This document shows positions 49,113 to 59,709 of a DNA stretch of 64,000 nt, one piece after another. Below the pieces are notes generated by a model, which had not been told where the DNA came from, ran no database searches, and worked only from the letters and a program-made list of their open reading frames with translations. The stretch is from Adiantum capillus-veneris (lineage: Eukaryota; Streptophyta; Polypodiopsida; Polypodiales; Pteridaceae): contig CM043953.1 in assembly GCA_014529385.2 (NCBI GenBank), forward strand, positions 64,675,372 to 64,739,371, in the 5' to 3' direction. How positions within the stretch are numbered: position 1 is the first letter of the stretch; every line of letters starts with the position of its first letter. A program made the position numbers and the translations under genes.

Positions 49113-50390
49113 TTGGGGTTAGTATCTGAAGGTTCAATATCTTACAGAAAATTTAATGATTTGCCAAAGTGGGAAAAACAACATATTTCAAGTATCCAAA
49201 GTAAATTGCAGGGATGTGATGTGCTTGAATTAGATGATGTGATTTCAGGGATCTTTGAAGAGGTATCTTATGTAGATACTCTGTTAGAGCTTGAGGAGAT
49301 CAGGCAACACAAGTTACAAAGTGGAATTGAAGTGGTTAAGGTCCACTCAATGAACATGTATGAAAAATTGGGTATATATGAAGCACTTATGCAAATTGAG
49401 GATGATTCAGGTAAAGCAGTTGAAGCACAGATAGAGACAAAGTACAAGACTGTTGCAAAGAAAGTGAGACCAGTGGCTACACCACTACTAGAAGGAAGTG
49501 ATGGGGTGATCAAAGAAGCTTCTCGACAACCTATACTCAGGAATCCAAAGAACATAGGGAAATACAACCTATACTCAGGAATCCAAAGAACATAGGGCAT
49601 AAATTTACGAAGGAGACATTGCAGAAGTTGAAGGTTGGAGAAGATGGTTTTCTCAACGAAGAGGAAATCAAGTGTTTTCAAGGTATGCTCAAAAAACACG
49701 GTAAAGCTTTTGCTTTTGAGACAAGTGAGATTGGGTGTGTGGATCCAAGTGTTGTTTCACCTATGGTTATATTCACTATTTCTCACATGCCATGGAGCTT
49801 ACGTCCTATTCCAGTTCCTAAGCTCACTTGCCAAAGCTTATCAATTTGCTTAATGAAAAAATACAAATGGGAGTTTTGGAGCCATCATGTGCACCATATT
49901 CTAATCGATGGTTTACTATTCCGAAGAAAAATGGTACGTTAAGGTTCATTCAGGATATGCACCCGGTTAATAAGGTAACAATGCGCAATGTGGGTACTGG
50001 CCCAATTGTGGATGAATTGATGAGGCCTTTGCAGGTAGATCTATTTACTCCATGGGTGATCTTTATCCCGGATATGATCAATTCCAGTTAGCTTTGGAGA
50101 GCAGGGATCTTACTACAATGCGTACTTCTCTTGGTTTGGTAAGGATGTGCACTCTGCCACATGGTGCTACTAATTTTGTATCTCATATGATGAACAACAT
50201 GAATAAAGTATTAAGGGACTTTATCCCACATGTTACTATGCCTTTCATTGATGATCTACCAATTAAAGGACGTGAAGAAGGATCCAAAGACGAGGTAAAA
50301 GATCAGAGGGGGTGCCGGTGGTTTGTTGCTCAACATATTGCTGACTGTGATGCTATTTTATCGTGACTTGAAGAAGTTAACTGAACACTT
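49113..50390 (+). pseudogene. reverse transcriptase of the 46-53 kb element
   Basis: The linker frame 49,113-49,595 is followed by RT. KIQMGVLEPSCAPYSNRWF, KKNGTLRFIQDMHPVNKVT and GPIVDELMRP are in one frame. A shift near 50,040 leads to MGDLYPGYDQFQLALESRD, LGLVRMCTLPHGATNFV and the active-site box MPFIDDLPIKG, which keeps both Asp. The family normally has R-x-C/I-Q/V-D-x-x-x-L-N at the motif here reading RFIQDMHPVN. A 38-bp tandem duplication at 49,527-49,602 shifts the frame upstream. Reverse transcription function is lost in this copy. Confidence 0.85.
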
Positions 50391-51120
50391 TTAGGTCAAA
50401 AATCAACTTTTGGTGCGGAGGAGGTCTTCATTGTGGGCCATATGTGCAGTCCTGAGGGTAGAAGGCCGAGTCCAACAAAAGTTGAAGCTATCCAAAAGAT
50501 GAAGAAAACATGCTCTTCGGTTACTGAAGTTCATCAATTTTTGGGTGCATGTGTGTTCTATCTTATTTGGCTACCACACTTTGCTCATGTTGCAGAGGTG
50601 CTGTATCAATTGCTAAGGAAAGGAAAAAGGTTTATTTGGGAAGAAATTCACACACATGCTATCAGGAAATTAAAGAAGATGCTTCTCAAGGCTTCGACCT
50701 TGAGGAAAGTTGACTACAAATGCGGAAGGCCAGTTATTTTAATAGTTGTTGACACTAGCCCGACAGGTATTGGATGGGCTATAGTTCAAGATGATGCAGA
50801 TGGACACAAGTATGCAGTTAGATTTGGATCCAAGGTGCTCATTGCTCGTCAACGAGGTTATCCACAGGTTAAGAGGGAACTTTGGGGCGTTGCTACTGCT
50901 CTAAGGTATGATAAAGAATACTTTATTGGAGCTTAGTCATAGTAGAGATAGATTGTTTGCCACTAATAGGGATGATTGCAAACTGCTCTACTCCGGACAT
51001 TGCCATGCTACAGTGGATAGCCTATATTAAATCTCTTAACCCTAAATTTTATCATATTGCTGGTAGAGATAATCTTGTTGCAGATATGTTATCAAGAGCT
51101 AGGTTGAAGATGAAGAAGAG
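50391..51120 (+). pseudogene. RT connection and RNase H of the 46-53 kb element
   Basis: EVFIVGHMCSPEGRRPSPTK and VHQFLGACVFYLIWLPHFA are the RT thumb/connection. VDTSPTGIGWAI carries the first RNase H Asp and YPQVKRELWGVATAL the Glu. DCLPLIGM-like and DMLSRARLKMKK-like residues (50,950-51,120) hold the later Asp positions behind a TAG at 50,934. The order matches single-RNase H Ty3/gypsy elements. Confidence 0.82.
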
Positions 51121-52259
51121 ATGCTGACCACAAGTAATGATGTTGGCTTGAAGTTCTACACGTCTTCTTATCTACATGCCAATTGTGGTAGTATTGCTCA
51201 CATTTTTGAAGTATTTTTTGAGGAGTTCTATGATGGAGAGTGGCTTATGATTGACCGCTACCTTAGCATTCTCACTAGACAAGAAGGATGGAGTGACGGA
51301 GATTACAAGAGGATCAGGAAAAAGGCCTACGACTATTTTCTGAAGGATGGACATTTATGGAAGCAACCAAAGCACCCAGGAGGGGTCCCGCAAAGAGTGA
51401 TTTGTGACAAATTAACTCAACAGCAGGTTATCAAAGAATTTTATGAAAGTTTATGGGGTGGACACAGAGGAGTCTGGGCAACTTTTGTCAAGATTAAAGA
51501 CTGGTATTGGTGGAAAGGTATGTATAAGGATGTGGTTCAATATGTGGAAACATGCTTAATATGCCAACAATATTCTAATGTGTGACATAGAGATGGATTG
51601 CATCCCACCTATCCACTGGCTATGCACTACAAGTGGGTGGTGGACCTTATTACAATGCCAGTAGGAGTGTGGCAGATGAGGTATATTGTTCTTGCCAGAG
51701 AAGATCTTACTAATTAGGTTGAAGGTAGAGCTTTGCATACCAAAGCTACCAGTTTAGTATGCAAGTTCTTGCTTGAAGATGTTATCTCTAGGTATGGATG
51801 TGTTGCCAGAATTACTGCGGATAGAGGAGAGCTGAATGCAGATGAAGCTCGAGAGGTTTTTGCTTGTATGGGCATTAAGCTCGCTCTCACTACATCATAC
51901 AATTCAGAAGGTAACGGGAAAAGTGAAAGAGGATATCCACCTATTGTTAAGGCTTTAGAAAAGGCGTGTGAAGGGCATATTGGTGATTGGCCTAAACTCT
52001 TGCCATTTGCTTTATGGGCTGATCGCACTACACACATTTCTGTACAGGTTTTATGCCATTTGAGTTGATGCACAGGCAAAAACCCATTATGCCTGTAGAG
52101 GAAGTAGTTATGACTTGGACCATAATGCCATGGGAAGAAGGTATGTCTACAGAAGATTTTCTTGCACTACGTATTCGCCAGCTTGAGAGGCGTCAAGAAG
52201 ATATTGAACAGGCTAAAGATAAGCTTAAGGAGGCAAGGTTGAAGAATAAGCTTCCATAA
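51121..52259 (+). pseudogene. integrase of the 46-53 kb element
   Basis: 51,121-51,585 holds the zinc domain (GGHRGVWATF ... CLICQQYS, HHCC type) after IRKKAYDYFLKDGHLWKQPK. After a TGA, KWVVDLITMPVG gives the first catalytic Asp, ITADRGELNADEA the second, and SEGNGKSERG the Glu, so the DDE triad is intact in sequence. TAG at 51,716 and a one-base shift near 52,050 break it. The C-terminus (IRQLERRQEDIEQAKDKL) is a charged helix. The stop lies inside the first bases of the 3' repeat. Confidence 0.85.
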
Positions 52260-52552
52260 CCCATTATAATCCTAAGTTAAAGCTTGTTAACCGTCATAAT
52301 CCTAAGCTAAACCTCCCTAGCGATTCAAATCTCATTCAAGCCCAATAATCCTAAGCGGATTCATCATAATCCTAAGCCGATCTATCATAATCCTAATCCA
52401 AAGCTTGATAGTCATCGTAATCCTAAGCCGCTCCTAAGCTAAACTCCATAAGCCATTCTAATCCTATGCTAAGCGAACTCTAAGCAGAACCTAAACTCCA
52501 TAACCAAATTTCATGCAACAAACTCCCATAGCCATAGCCGAAGAGAAGATCA

Positions 52553-52646
<94 letters not shown>

Positions 52647-52942
52647 ACCTTGAAGCAACAGAGGACGAACAAAGGAGAGAAAAATCATCAAGATAACCTC
52701 GGTAAGCCAATCAAGGCAGGTGAAGCCGATGTAAGGAGCTTAAAACTCCACACTTAACATTTAAATTAAGCAGTGGTAATGTTCATTGTCCGTTTTGGGT
52801 ATTCAAGTTTTGATTGTCCAAGCTGTCTATTTCAACATTTGTCTCCATTGATTGTGTCTGTTGCAACTCTTTTCCTTGCACCTCTCACATCCAGAGGCCC
52901 TGTGCCTTCCCGGCTCACCTTTCAAACACAACTCCCCCGACA
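52246..52942 (+). repeat. 3' LTR of the 46-53 kb element
   Basis: Partner of 46,033-46,647. It contains a 91-bp (CT)n tract at 52,555-52,645 where the partner has 15 bp. It ends CCCGACA at 52,942; the next element's LTR begins 1-3 bases further. Confidence 0.88.
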
Positions 52943-52943
52943 A

Positions 52944-53728
52944 TGTGTATATGCATGGTCATTAGTACAAAAATATGTAAAAACATACATTTGGGAGCTT
53001 TGCAAAGTGGTTTCAAGTTTTAAAAAAAGATGCAGCGTGTACACATTGTGAATAGTCAGGTTCGTGTGCCAGCAGTCCGGCCCGTATACATGCCTGGTGA
53101 ATATGGTTCTTAGCGGCCTCTTTTGGCTCTAGAAAAAGTTTATGAGATTTCTAGAATGTAAATAATGAAAGCAACCAGTGTGGGCACTCTCATCCCACTC
53201 GAGAAGTTTGGGACATGCAGTAACTGTCTATTTACGGTGCCTGATCTGCGGTGATGCGTGCACCACCCTAGAAGTGGTCAAAAATGGAATGTGGGGATGT
53301 GGAAAAGTTTCAAGGATCATGCATACAAAATTTGGTGAATTTTGGAGTTTGTTTGGGATTTTCCCATGACAAATGCCCGTCGAGGGTCAAAACTGGCCAA
53401 ATTTTGGTCAAAAAATGGCCAAAAATAGTGTGAAAATGCCTTAAATTTCCACATCACTCATGGTGCTGTAAGTTTTCTAGATGAGAGTAATTTTTGAAGC
53501 CAAATATTGGCACTTTCACCTCTCTATGTGCGGGAGAAAGCAGGGTTCCTACAGGTGGTCTAATGCAGTCCCATCGCGTTCGCATCATGTTTTCGAGTGT
53601 GTGGAAGAGTGAATGAGAGCTTTCTCTCTTCAATTTTGCACTTAGGAGAGTTCTGAGGTTTCCATGGATGCGTGTGGGAGGAATTGAGGGAAGAAGGTGC
53701 GGCTTTCTGCAAGACTATGTGACCCTGT
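52944..53728 (+). repeat. 5' LTR of the Tat-like element
   Basis: Starts TGTGTATATGCATGG and matches 58,108-58,915 in order, with many substitutions and indels. The right edge is inferred from the primer-like TGGTGCCATT at 53,731. Confidence 0.8.
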
Positions 53729-54079
53729 ATTGGTGCCATTAGGGTTGGCGCTACTCCAAAGAGTCCAACAGAGTGGAGTTTGGTGAAGCTTTTGCAATGG
53801 TTTGAGAGAGACCTTTTTTGGCTGGAGTTTTTGAGTTTTTGATGGTTTTTCTTGTGGTCACCATCAAGTGTGATTTCAAATTTTGATCAACTGGACTCAC
53901 CTTGTAGTGTCTACGGGCAGGCAAGGGCTTGTAGGTCGAGTTGTTTGGAGTTTGAATTGAGCTTGTGGGTATTTCTATTGAGCTAAAGGGAAGGCTAAAG
54001 TAGAAGACAAACCAAAGAGTAGTAAGAGACGATGAAGAAGGAAAATAGGTCCAAAGGACTACCCCCTTGGCCAAGGTGT

Positions 54080-54720
54080 TGTATTGTTCATGATATACAA
54101 AATCAAAAGGCAAATATATCTTTTGGTCAGTTGGTGGCTTTGAACTCTAAATTGAGGAGGCGGTGGACCAAGTGTGTGAGTACGTGGCTTCCTTCCAAAA
54201 AGGAAAAGCATCAAAGCATTGTGTTATCCTTGAGGGTTGGTCACCCAGTTAATATGGTGCCAAAGCTATGCTAGGAAAGAAGACAGAAGTGCAAGCATAT
54301 GTGGATGGTGGTGCCCAGGTATGTGTCATGACCGAGGCTATCATGAAGGAAGCAGGCGTCAAGATGTCAGTGAATGCTTCAATCCGTATGAGGATGGCCA
54401 AATACAAAAACGCAAGGTGTCTTGGGATAGCTGAAGATGTGAAGATAAACATCTTGGGAATTGAGTGCTTGGTTGATTGCTACATGATGCAAGCGGGTGA
54501 GAATGATTATCAGATCATTTTAGGGAGGCCATGGCTTATAACCCTTGGTGCTAAGAAGGATTGGGGCATGGGCTTAATCGCCATCCTCGACCAAGAGAAA
54601 GAAGGGACCATTGTCTACAACATGAAGACACACGAGAGCCGTACACATCCCCTATTGGAGATGAAAGATACAGATTTGATAGAAATTATGTCATACGATA
54701 GTGATGCTTTGTCTACATAA
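54080..54720 (+). pseudogene. protease of the Tat-like element
   Basis: VQAYVDGGAQVCVMTEAIM holds the retropepsin Asp-Gly-Gly-Ala form common in this branch, followed by YQIILGRPWLITLGA, the second-strand motif (LGRPWL). The frame 54,268-54,720 is open and has no damage of its own. Upstream residues to about 54,080 (CEYVASFQKGKASKHCVIL-like, in other frames) look like the tail of the preceding linker. No Gag or zinc knuckle precedes it. Confidence 0.85.
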
Positions 54721-54780
54721 TCACATAAGAAAGTGTAGAGGAAGGCTTGATGCAATTATGTCCTGATCTATTTGGGATAA

Positions 54781-55936
54781 GTGTTGAAAAGGAAGCATCG
54801 ATGTGAGGTCAAGGAGGAGAAGGATAGTCCAAAAGCAATTGTAGAGCGTGCCAAAGTGAATGTAAGGAGCATGTTAGGAGAGGACTTGACAAAAAAAGAA
54901 AAGGAGTATGAAGACATGTTTGTAGAGTTTCCAAAGCTATTCGCCATTGAATATACAGAGTTACAAGGAGCTAAAGGGGTCCAACATAGAATCAATATGA
55001 AAGAAGGTGCCAAGCCAAAGGTTCAAAATCTTAGGAGGTTGGGGGTCATTCCTGAGAGGGCACTTCATGAAGAGGTGATGAAGCTTTTGGAAGCAGATTT
55101 CATCTTTCGAGTGGAGGAGTCCGAATGGGTCTCTCTAGTAGTTATTGTGCCCAAGAAGAACGGAAGATTTAGGATATGTGTCGATTTTAAACCTTTAACT
55201 GCTTCCACAAAAAGGAATCATTATTCGCTAACCTTCCTAGATGAAATCCTCAATCAGGTTGTAGGTCATGAACGTTACTCGATCATGGATGGATTTTTTG
55301 GCTACTTTCAGATCTTGATAGCGATTGAAGATCGCTTGAAGACAACCTTCATAACTCCTTGGGGTCGTTTTGCCTACAAAAGAATGCCTTTTGAGCTGGT
55401 TAATGCATATGTTTACCTTCCAAGGATACATGAATAGAGTGCTTGGTCCCTACTTAGGTAAGTTCATTCAAGTTTTCATGGATGACATTGGATGTTATAG
55501 CTCCAGGGTCACACATTTGGAGAGGCTGAGGTTGAGTTTTGAAAGGCTTCAGCAAGAGAGTGGGCAACTCAACCCAAAGAAATGTAATTTTTCTCACGCC
55601 AGAGTCCATTTGCTAGGACATGTGGTTTCCCAAAATGGAATAGAAGTCGGTCCAAAGAAAGTTAAGGCTTTATTGCTTATGGATCCTCCCAGCAACACAA
55701 AGGATTTGGCATCATTTGTGAATAAGCTCAGGTACCTGTCATGTTTTTTTTGGATGCTATGTCAATATGTGTATCCTCTCCAGAAATTGAGTCAAAGAGG
55801 TCAAAGGTTTGAGTGGAACGAGGATATGCAACAGGATTTTGATGGTATCAAGGAGGTATTGTGTGCCTTACCAACAGTGAGTCCTCCCGACTTGCAATCA
55901 ATATTCTATGTATCTCTATTAGTGTGGGGTCAATAG
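54781..55936 (+). pseudogene. reverse transcriptase of the Tat-like element
   Basis: Open from 54,781: VQHRINMKEGAKPKVQNLRR, LEADFIFRVEESEWVSLVV, FRICVDFKPLTAST, YSIMDGFFGYFQI (family form xxLDxxSGYxQ) and RMPFELVNA. A frameshift near 55,410 falls in the APATFQ region, and the next frame continues GYMNRVLGPYLGKFIQVFMDDIGCYS with the xxDD active site kept, then HLLGHVVSQNGIEVGPKKV. Gly of SGY reads Gly-Phe-Phe-Gly here, and the Leu-Asp is Met-Asp. Otherwise this is a good RT. The shift alone would abolish it. Confidence 0.9.
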
Positions 55937-56330
55937 CTTTTGGGTCGGTTCTCTTACAAAATTAGGGAATGAACTTCAAGCCACTTTATTTTGAGACCAA
56001 GATGAAGAATGTAAGCGAATTCTCCTACACAAAAATGGAATAGTGGGTATTTGCCTTGGTTCTTGCTTATCGCAGGTTCAAAACCTATTTGTTGCCCCAA
56101 AAGTTCTATGTGCTTACCACATCAAACCTGTTGCCAGATGTAGTACATTTGAATCCTAGCAATCCCATCTTAAAGAGGACTTTGGAGCTTCAAGAGTATG
56201 AATTTGAGTTTAAAGTGGATCGTTTTGTTAAAGCTCACTTGGTGGACATACTGGTACATAAGGGAGGGGAGCTTCCATCTTACCCAAGGGTTGACAAGGA
56301 TGATCATGAAGAGGAAGTAGATATTACATA
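55937..56330 (+). pseudogene. first RNase H of the Tat-like element, degenerate
   Basis: PLYFETKMKNVSEFSYTKME then TAG then WVFALVLAYRRFKTYLLP matches the Glu-bearing helix of the retroviral-type RNase H, with CAG read as TAG. The strand that should start with the catalytic Asp reads FYVSLLVWG, and the usual TDHxPL motif reads TTSNLLP, so catalytic Asp residues are missing. Weak first RNase H domains are usual in elements that acquired an aRH. Confidence 0.75.
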
Positions 56331-56342
56331 TGCATATACAAT

Positions 56343-56720
56343 ATGTTTCATGGTGCATACAGGAAAGTTCTTGAAAAGGGAAGTGGTGGGGTAGTCATTA
56401 AGAACCCGAAAGGTGATGTAATCTTTTCTAGAGCTTACGATCTTGATGAAGCTGAAAGTAACAATGAGGCCGAGTATCTCACGCTTTTCCTTGGGTTGAA
56501 ACAATGTGTTGAGTTTGGATTGAAGAGGGTTTCAAAAGGGGATGCGTTGATAGTCATCAATGAATTAGTTGCTTGGTTTGTGAAATGTTAAGAAAGACAA
56601 TTTGAAGAAGTGGTTCTATAACATCAAGAAGGTTTTGCATGAGTTTGAGAAGACACAATTTAAGCATGTTCCTGGTGAGCAAAATAGAGAAGCTGATGAG
56701 TTGGCTAGGGACAAGTTAGA
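56343..56720 (+). pseudogene. second, archaeal-type RNase H (aRH)
   Basis: FHGAYRKVLEKGSGGVVIKN, ESNNEAEYLTLFLGLKQ, KGDALIVINEL and, after a TAA at 56,589, FKHVPGEQNREADELA follow the aRH order. Family catalytic residues are Asp (FDGA), Glu (NNEAEY), Asp (KGD) and Asp (READ). Here the first reads His (FHGA), and the other three are present. The module lies between RNase H and integrase, which places the element in the Tat branch. Confidence 0.82.
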
Positions 56721-58062
56721 TGCCTTGGTAGCTCCTTTAAAGGTCAAGGAAGCCTTGTATGCAGGAAGGGAATCATTGCAAGATGTAGAATTATTTCTTG
56801 GTAAAGGGAAATGTCTAGAAGGCATTTCAAAGGTTCAATGTAAGAGAATAGTAGCAAAAGCAAGAAACTACACATTGGTAGGTGAGGATCTCATGCTTTA
56901 TGTCAAGGATAACATTCTGAGAAAAGTGCCATACAAAGAAGAAATAGGCTTGATTTTTTGGAGCACTGCCATGAAGAAACAAGTCATCAAGGCAAGGATT
57001 AGGTTGTCTTTTGTATTTTGAGAGTAAGTTATTGTTGGCCCTCTATGATGAGAGATGCTTATTTTTGGTGCAAGTCATGCCATGAATGTCAAGTGTTTGC
57101 AAATCAAAAGCTTTTTGTTGACCCTCAAAAAGCTATAATGTCTTTTGATGCATTTGCAAAATGGGGAGTGGATGTTGTAGGTCCAATGCCAAGGACCAAC
57201 AATGGCAAAAGGTATATACTTGTGGCTGTGGACTATTTGAGAAAATGGGTGGAGGCAACAGCGGTAAAAGATGTAACAGCAGAAAGAGTGGCCTCTTTTT
57301 TGTATGAACATGTGTGTTGCAGGTTTGGAGCTCCTATGGTTATCATTTCTGATCGTGGACCACGATTTAGGGGAAAACTTGTTGCTGCTCTCATGGAGAA
57401 ATTGAAGATTCAGCATAGAAATTCTTCTCCTTACTACCCACAATGCAATGGGCTGGTTGAAAAATGCAATGGTCAAATTGTGAAGATTCTATCAAAGTAT
57501 GCTAGAGAGCATCCTAAAGAGTGAGATTTGGACTTGGAAAAGTATTTGTGGGCTTATAGAACTGCATATAGGGTGTCGACACAGTTTACGCCATATGAGC
57601 TTGTTTATGGAAAGAAAGCGCTCATGGCCATATAGGTGCAGTTGGATGCCTTGAAGTTGTTGTGCAGAATGCAAGGTGCGCATAATGACAAGCTAGGAAA
57701 GAATTCTTTGTCTATTGTTTCAAATGAATAGAGAGAAAGCCAGTGACCATTATCTTCAACAAGTAGAGACAAGCATGGATAAAATGAATAAGAGACTTCC
57801 AGAGATAGAGATCAAAGAGGGAGATCTGGTGATGAAGCATAATTCTCGCTTGGATTATACTTTTCAAAAGAAGTTGAGGGACAAATGGTTGGGTCCATAC
57901 AGAGTGAAGCATGTATTTCCTAATGGCACATGTGAGTTGGAAAAATTTTCAGGGGAACATTTGTGCTATAGAATAAATAGTTATAGATTGAAGAAATATT
58001 TTGGAAGGGATGTGGTTCTAGATGCAAATAGTCTCTTGTTTGAGCATAAATGCTCTACCTAG
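56721..58062 (+). pseudogene. integrase of the Tat-like element
   Basis: The zinc domain ends WCKSCHECQVFANQ (57,070). The core shows WGVDVVGPMP (first Asp), IISDRGPRFRG (second Asp) and NGLVEKCNGQIV (Glu), so the DDE triad is complete within one 168-codon frame, 57,018-57,524. A TGA at the expected WDLDL Trp, a TAG in MAIEVQL-like sequence (57,634) and a TAG near 57,727 follow. The C-terminal frame 57,715-58,062 holds GDLVMKHNSRLD and KWLGPYRVKHVFPNGTCEL, the DNA-binding end. It would integrate cDNA; this copy is inactive. Confidence 0.9.
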
Positions 58063-58107
58063 AGGGTGGGCAATGACGATAGACCGCTTTTGGCGTATAC
58101 AAAGTAG

Positions 58108-58915
58108 CATGTATATGCATGGTCATATGTAGAAAAATATGTAAAAACATGCATTTGAGATCTTTGCAAAGTGGTTTCAAGTTTAAAAAAAGGTGCACCG
58201 TGTACACATTGTGCATAGTCAGGTTCGCGTGCCAGCAGTCAGGCACATATACATGCCTGGATAGGGTATCGGGGCCTTGGATATGGTTCTTGGTGGCCTC
58301 TTTTGGCTCTAGAGAATGTGTCTGAGATTTCTAGAATGTAAATAATGCAAGTGAAAAGTGTGAGCACTCTCATCCCACTCAAGAAGTTTGGGACATGTAG
58401 TAACTTTCTATTTACTGTTCCTGATCTGCGATGATGTATGCACCACCCTAGAAGTGGTAAAAAATGGAATGTGGGGATGTGGAAAAGTGCTTTGGGTATC
58501 AAGGATCAAGGATCAAGGATCAAGGATCAAGGGTACAAAGTTTGGTGAATTTTGGAGTCCGTTTGGGGTTTTTCCCACGAAAAATGTCCGTCAGGGGTCA
58601 AAACTGGCAAAAAATGGGTCAAAAAGGTTAAAAAATGGTCAAAAATGGTGTGAAAATGCTTCAATTTTCCACATCACTCAGAGTGCCATGAGTGTTCCAG
58701 CTGAGGGAGAATTTTTGAAGCCAAGTCTTGGCACTTTCACCTCTCTATGTGTGAGAGAAAGCAGGGTTCCTACAGGTGGTCTAGTGCAGTTGCGTCACGT
58801 TCGCGTCTGATTTTCGAGTGTGTGGAGGAGTGAATGAGAGATTTCTCTCGTCAATTTTGCACTTGAGATATTCTATGGAAGTTTTGAGGTTTTTATGGAT
58901 GTGTGTGTGCGCGGA
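58108..58915 (+). repeat. 3' LTR of the Tat-like element, distal end lost
   Basis: Begins ATGTATATGCATGG and parallels the 5' copy to about 58,900, where similarity stops before the 5' copy's last 70-80 bp. ATCAAGG is repeated about five times at 58,498-58,532 where the 5' copy has one. It also carries an extra GATAGGGTATCGG near 58,260. Confidence 0.8.
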
Positions 58916-59280
58916 AGTCATGTCCCTTCTTCTTCTTGTTACAATTAGGGAACACCTTAATGTAGAAGTTTTTATAAATGTTAATACCTTAATAAGCATT
59001 ACATGCATAGTGTGGCAAAACCATTGAGAGCATATTGTGTTTATGAGAGATATCTTAATCTATTTAAATGCAGTAATGTTTAATTCTTTGTACAACAACA
59101 CAAGTCAAAGATCATCTCCAGAATGGAGAACATGCATTGTGAGACGCAATACAAGCTCTATAAGGCTCATTATGCTTGTAGGGTCTTCTTCTTATGCTTG
59201 AACGCTTGAAATGCTTTGGATATGTAGTATGGTGGAGACAAGCCTTAGTGCCTTAAATGTAGCACCTTAATTGAAGCTTA

Positions 59281-59364
59281 AGGGCTATCAATCTTGTGTG
59301 GTGTGATAATGAGTCTTAGATAAGGGCTATCAATCTTGTGTGGTGTGATAATGAGTCTTAGATA
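59281..59364. repeat. 42-bp tandem duplication
   Basis: AGGGCTATCAATCTTGTGTGG begins at 59,281 and again at 59,323. The copies are identical as far as I can see. Confidence 0.92.
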
Positions 59365-59475
59365 AGGGAGGGGACCAAAATTCAATTTAAGTGTACCTTA
59401 CTCAAAGGCAAATGCCTTTGGAGTAAATTGAATAAGATGAAGAAGAGGAACTCAAAAGATTTTCATTACAAAAAA

Positions 59476-59617
59476 GTCTCTTCTTAAAAGTTGTTAAAGA
59501 AGCATTAAAGAGATTCTTTGGCTTTAAGTCCATACACCCACACACATATTCAAAAAAGGGGAGGAGAAGTGCACACATGTGCTTGCGTGCGTGCGCACAC
59601 GTACACGTGCACATACA

Positions 59618-59709
<92 letters not shown>

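Larger units (their letters stand above)
46033..52942 (+). mobile_element. Ty3/gypsy element of an unusual lineage
   Basis: Long direct repeats (46,033-46,647 and 52,246-52,942) enclose gag, protease, RT, RNase H and integrase in that order on the plus strand, so it is an LTR retrotransposon of Ty3/gypsy order. There is no chromodomain and no second RNase H, and RT motifs differ from chromovirus and Tat/Athila forms (for example FIDDLPIKGRE at the active site and GPIVDELM before the DLYPGYDQF motif). The ORF set is broken by stops and frameshifts. The interior just before the 3' repeat lacks a clear polypurine tract, and the last ORF runs straight into the repeat, so the 3' junction may be rearranged. 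The upstream LTR edge is uncertain because similar repetitive DNA continues leftward to about 45,835. Confidence 0.85.
52944..58915 (+). mobile_element. Tat-like Ty3/gypsy element with two RNase H modules
   Basis: Direct repeats at about 52,944-53,728 and 58,108-58,915 enclose protease, RT, RNase H, a second archaeal-type RNase H and integrase. An extra aRH between RNase H and integrase is the hallmark of the Tat branch of plant Ty3/gypsy (Ogre, Retand and relatives). Between the 5' LTR and protease there are only about 540 bp, so gag is missing. The 3' LTR lacks its last 70-80 bp. Reading frames carry stops such as TAG in the RNase H motif TKMEQ. A primer-like TGGTGCCATTAGGG begins at 53,731. 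No target duplication can be checked, because the 3' end is lost. Confidence 0.88.
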
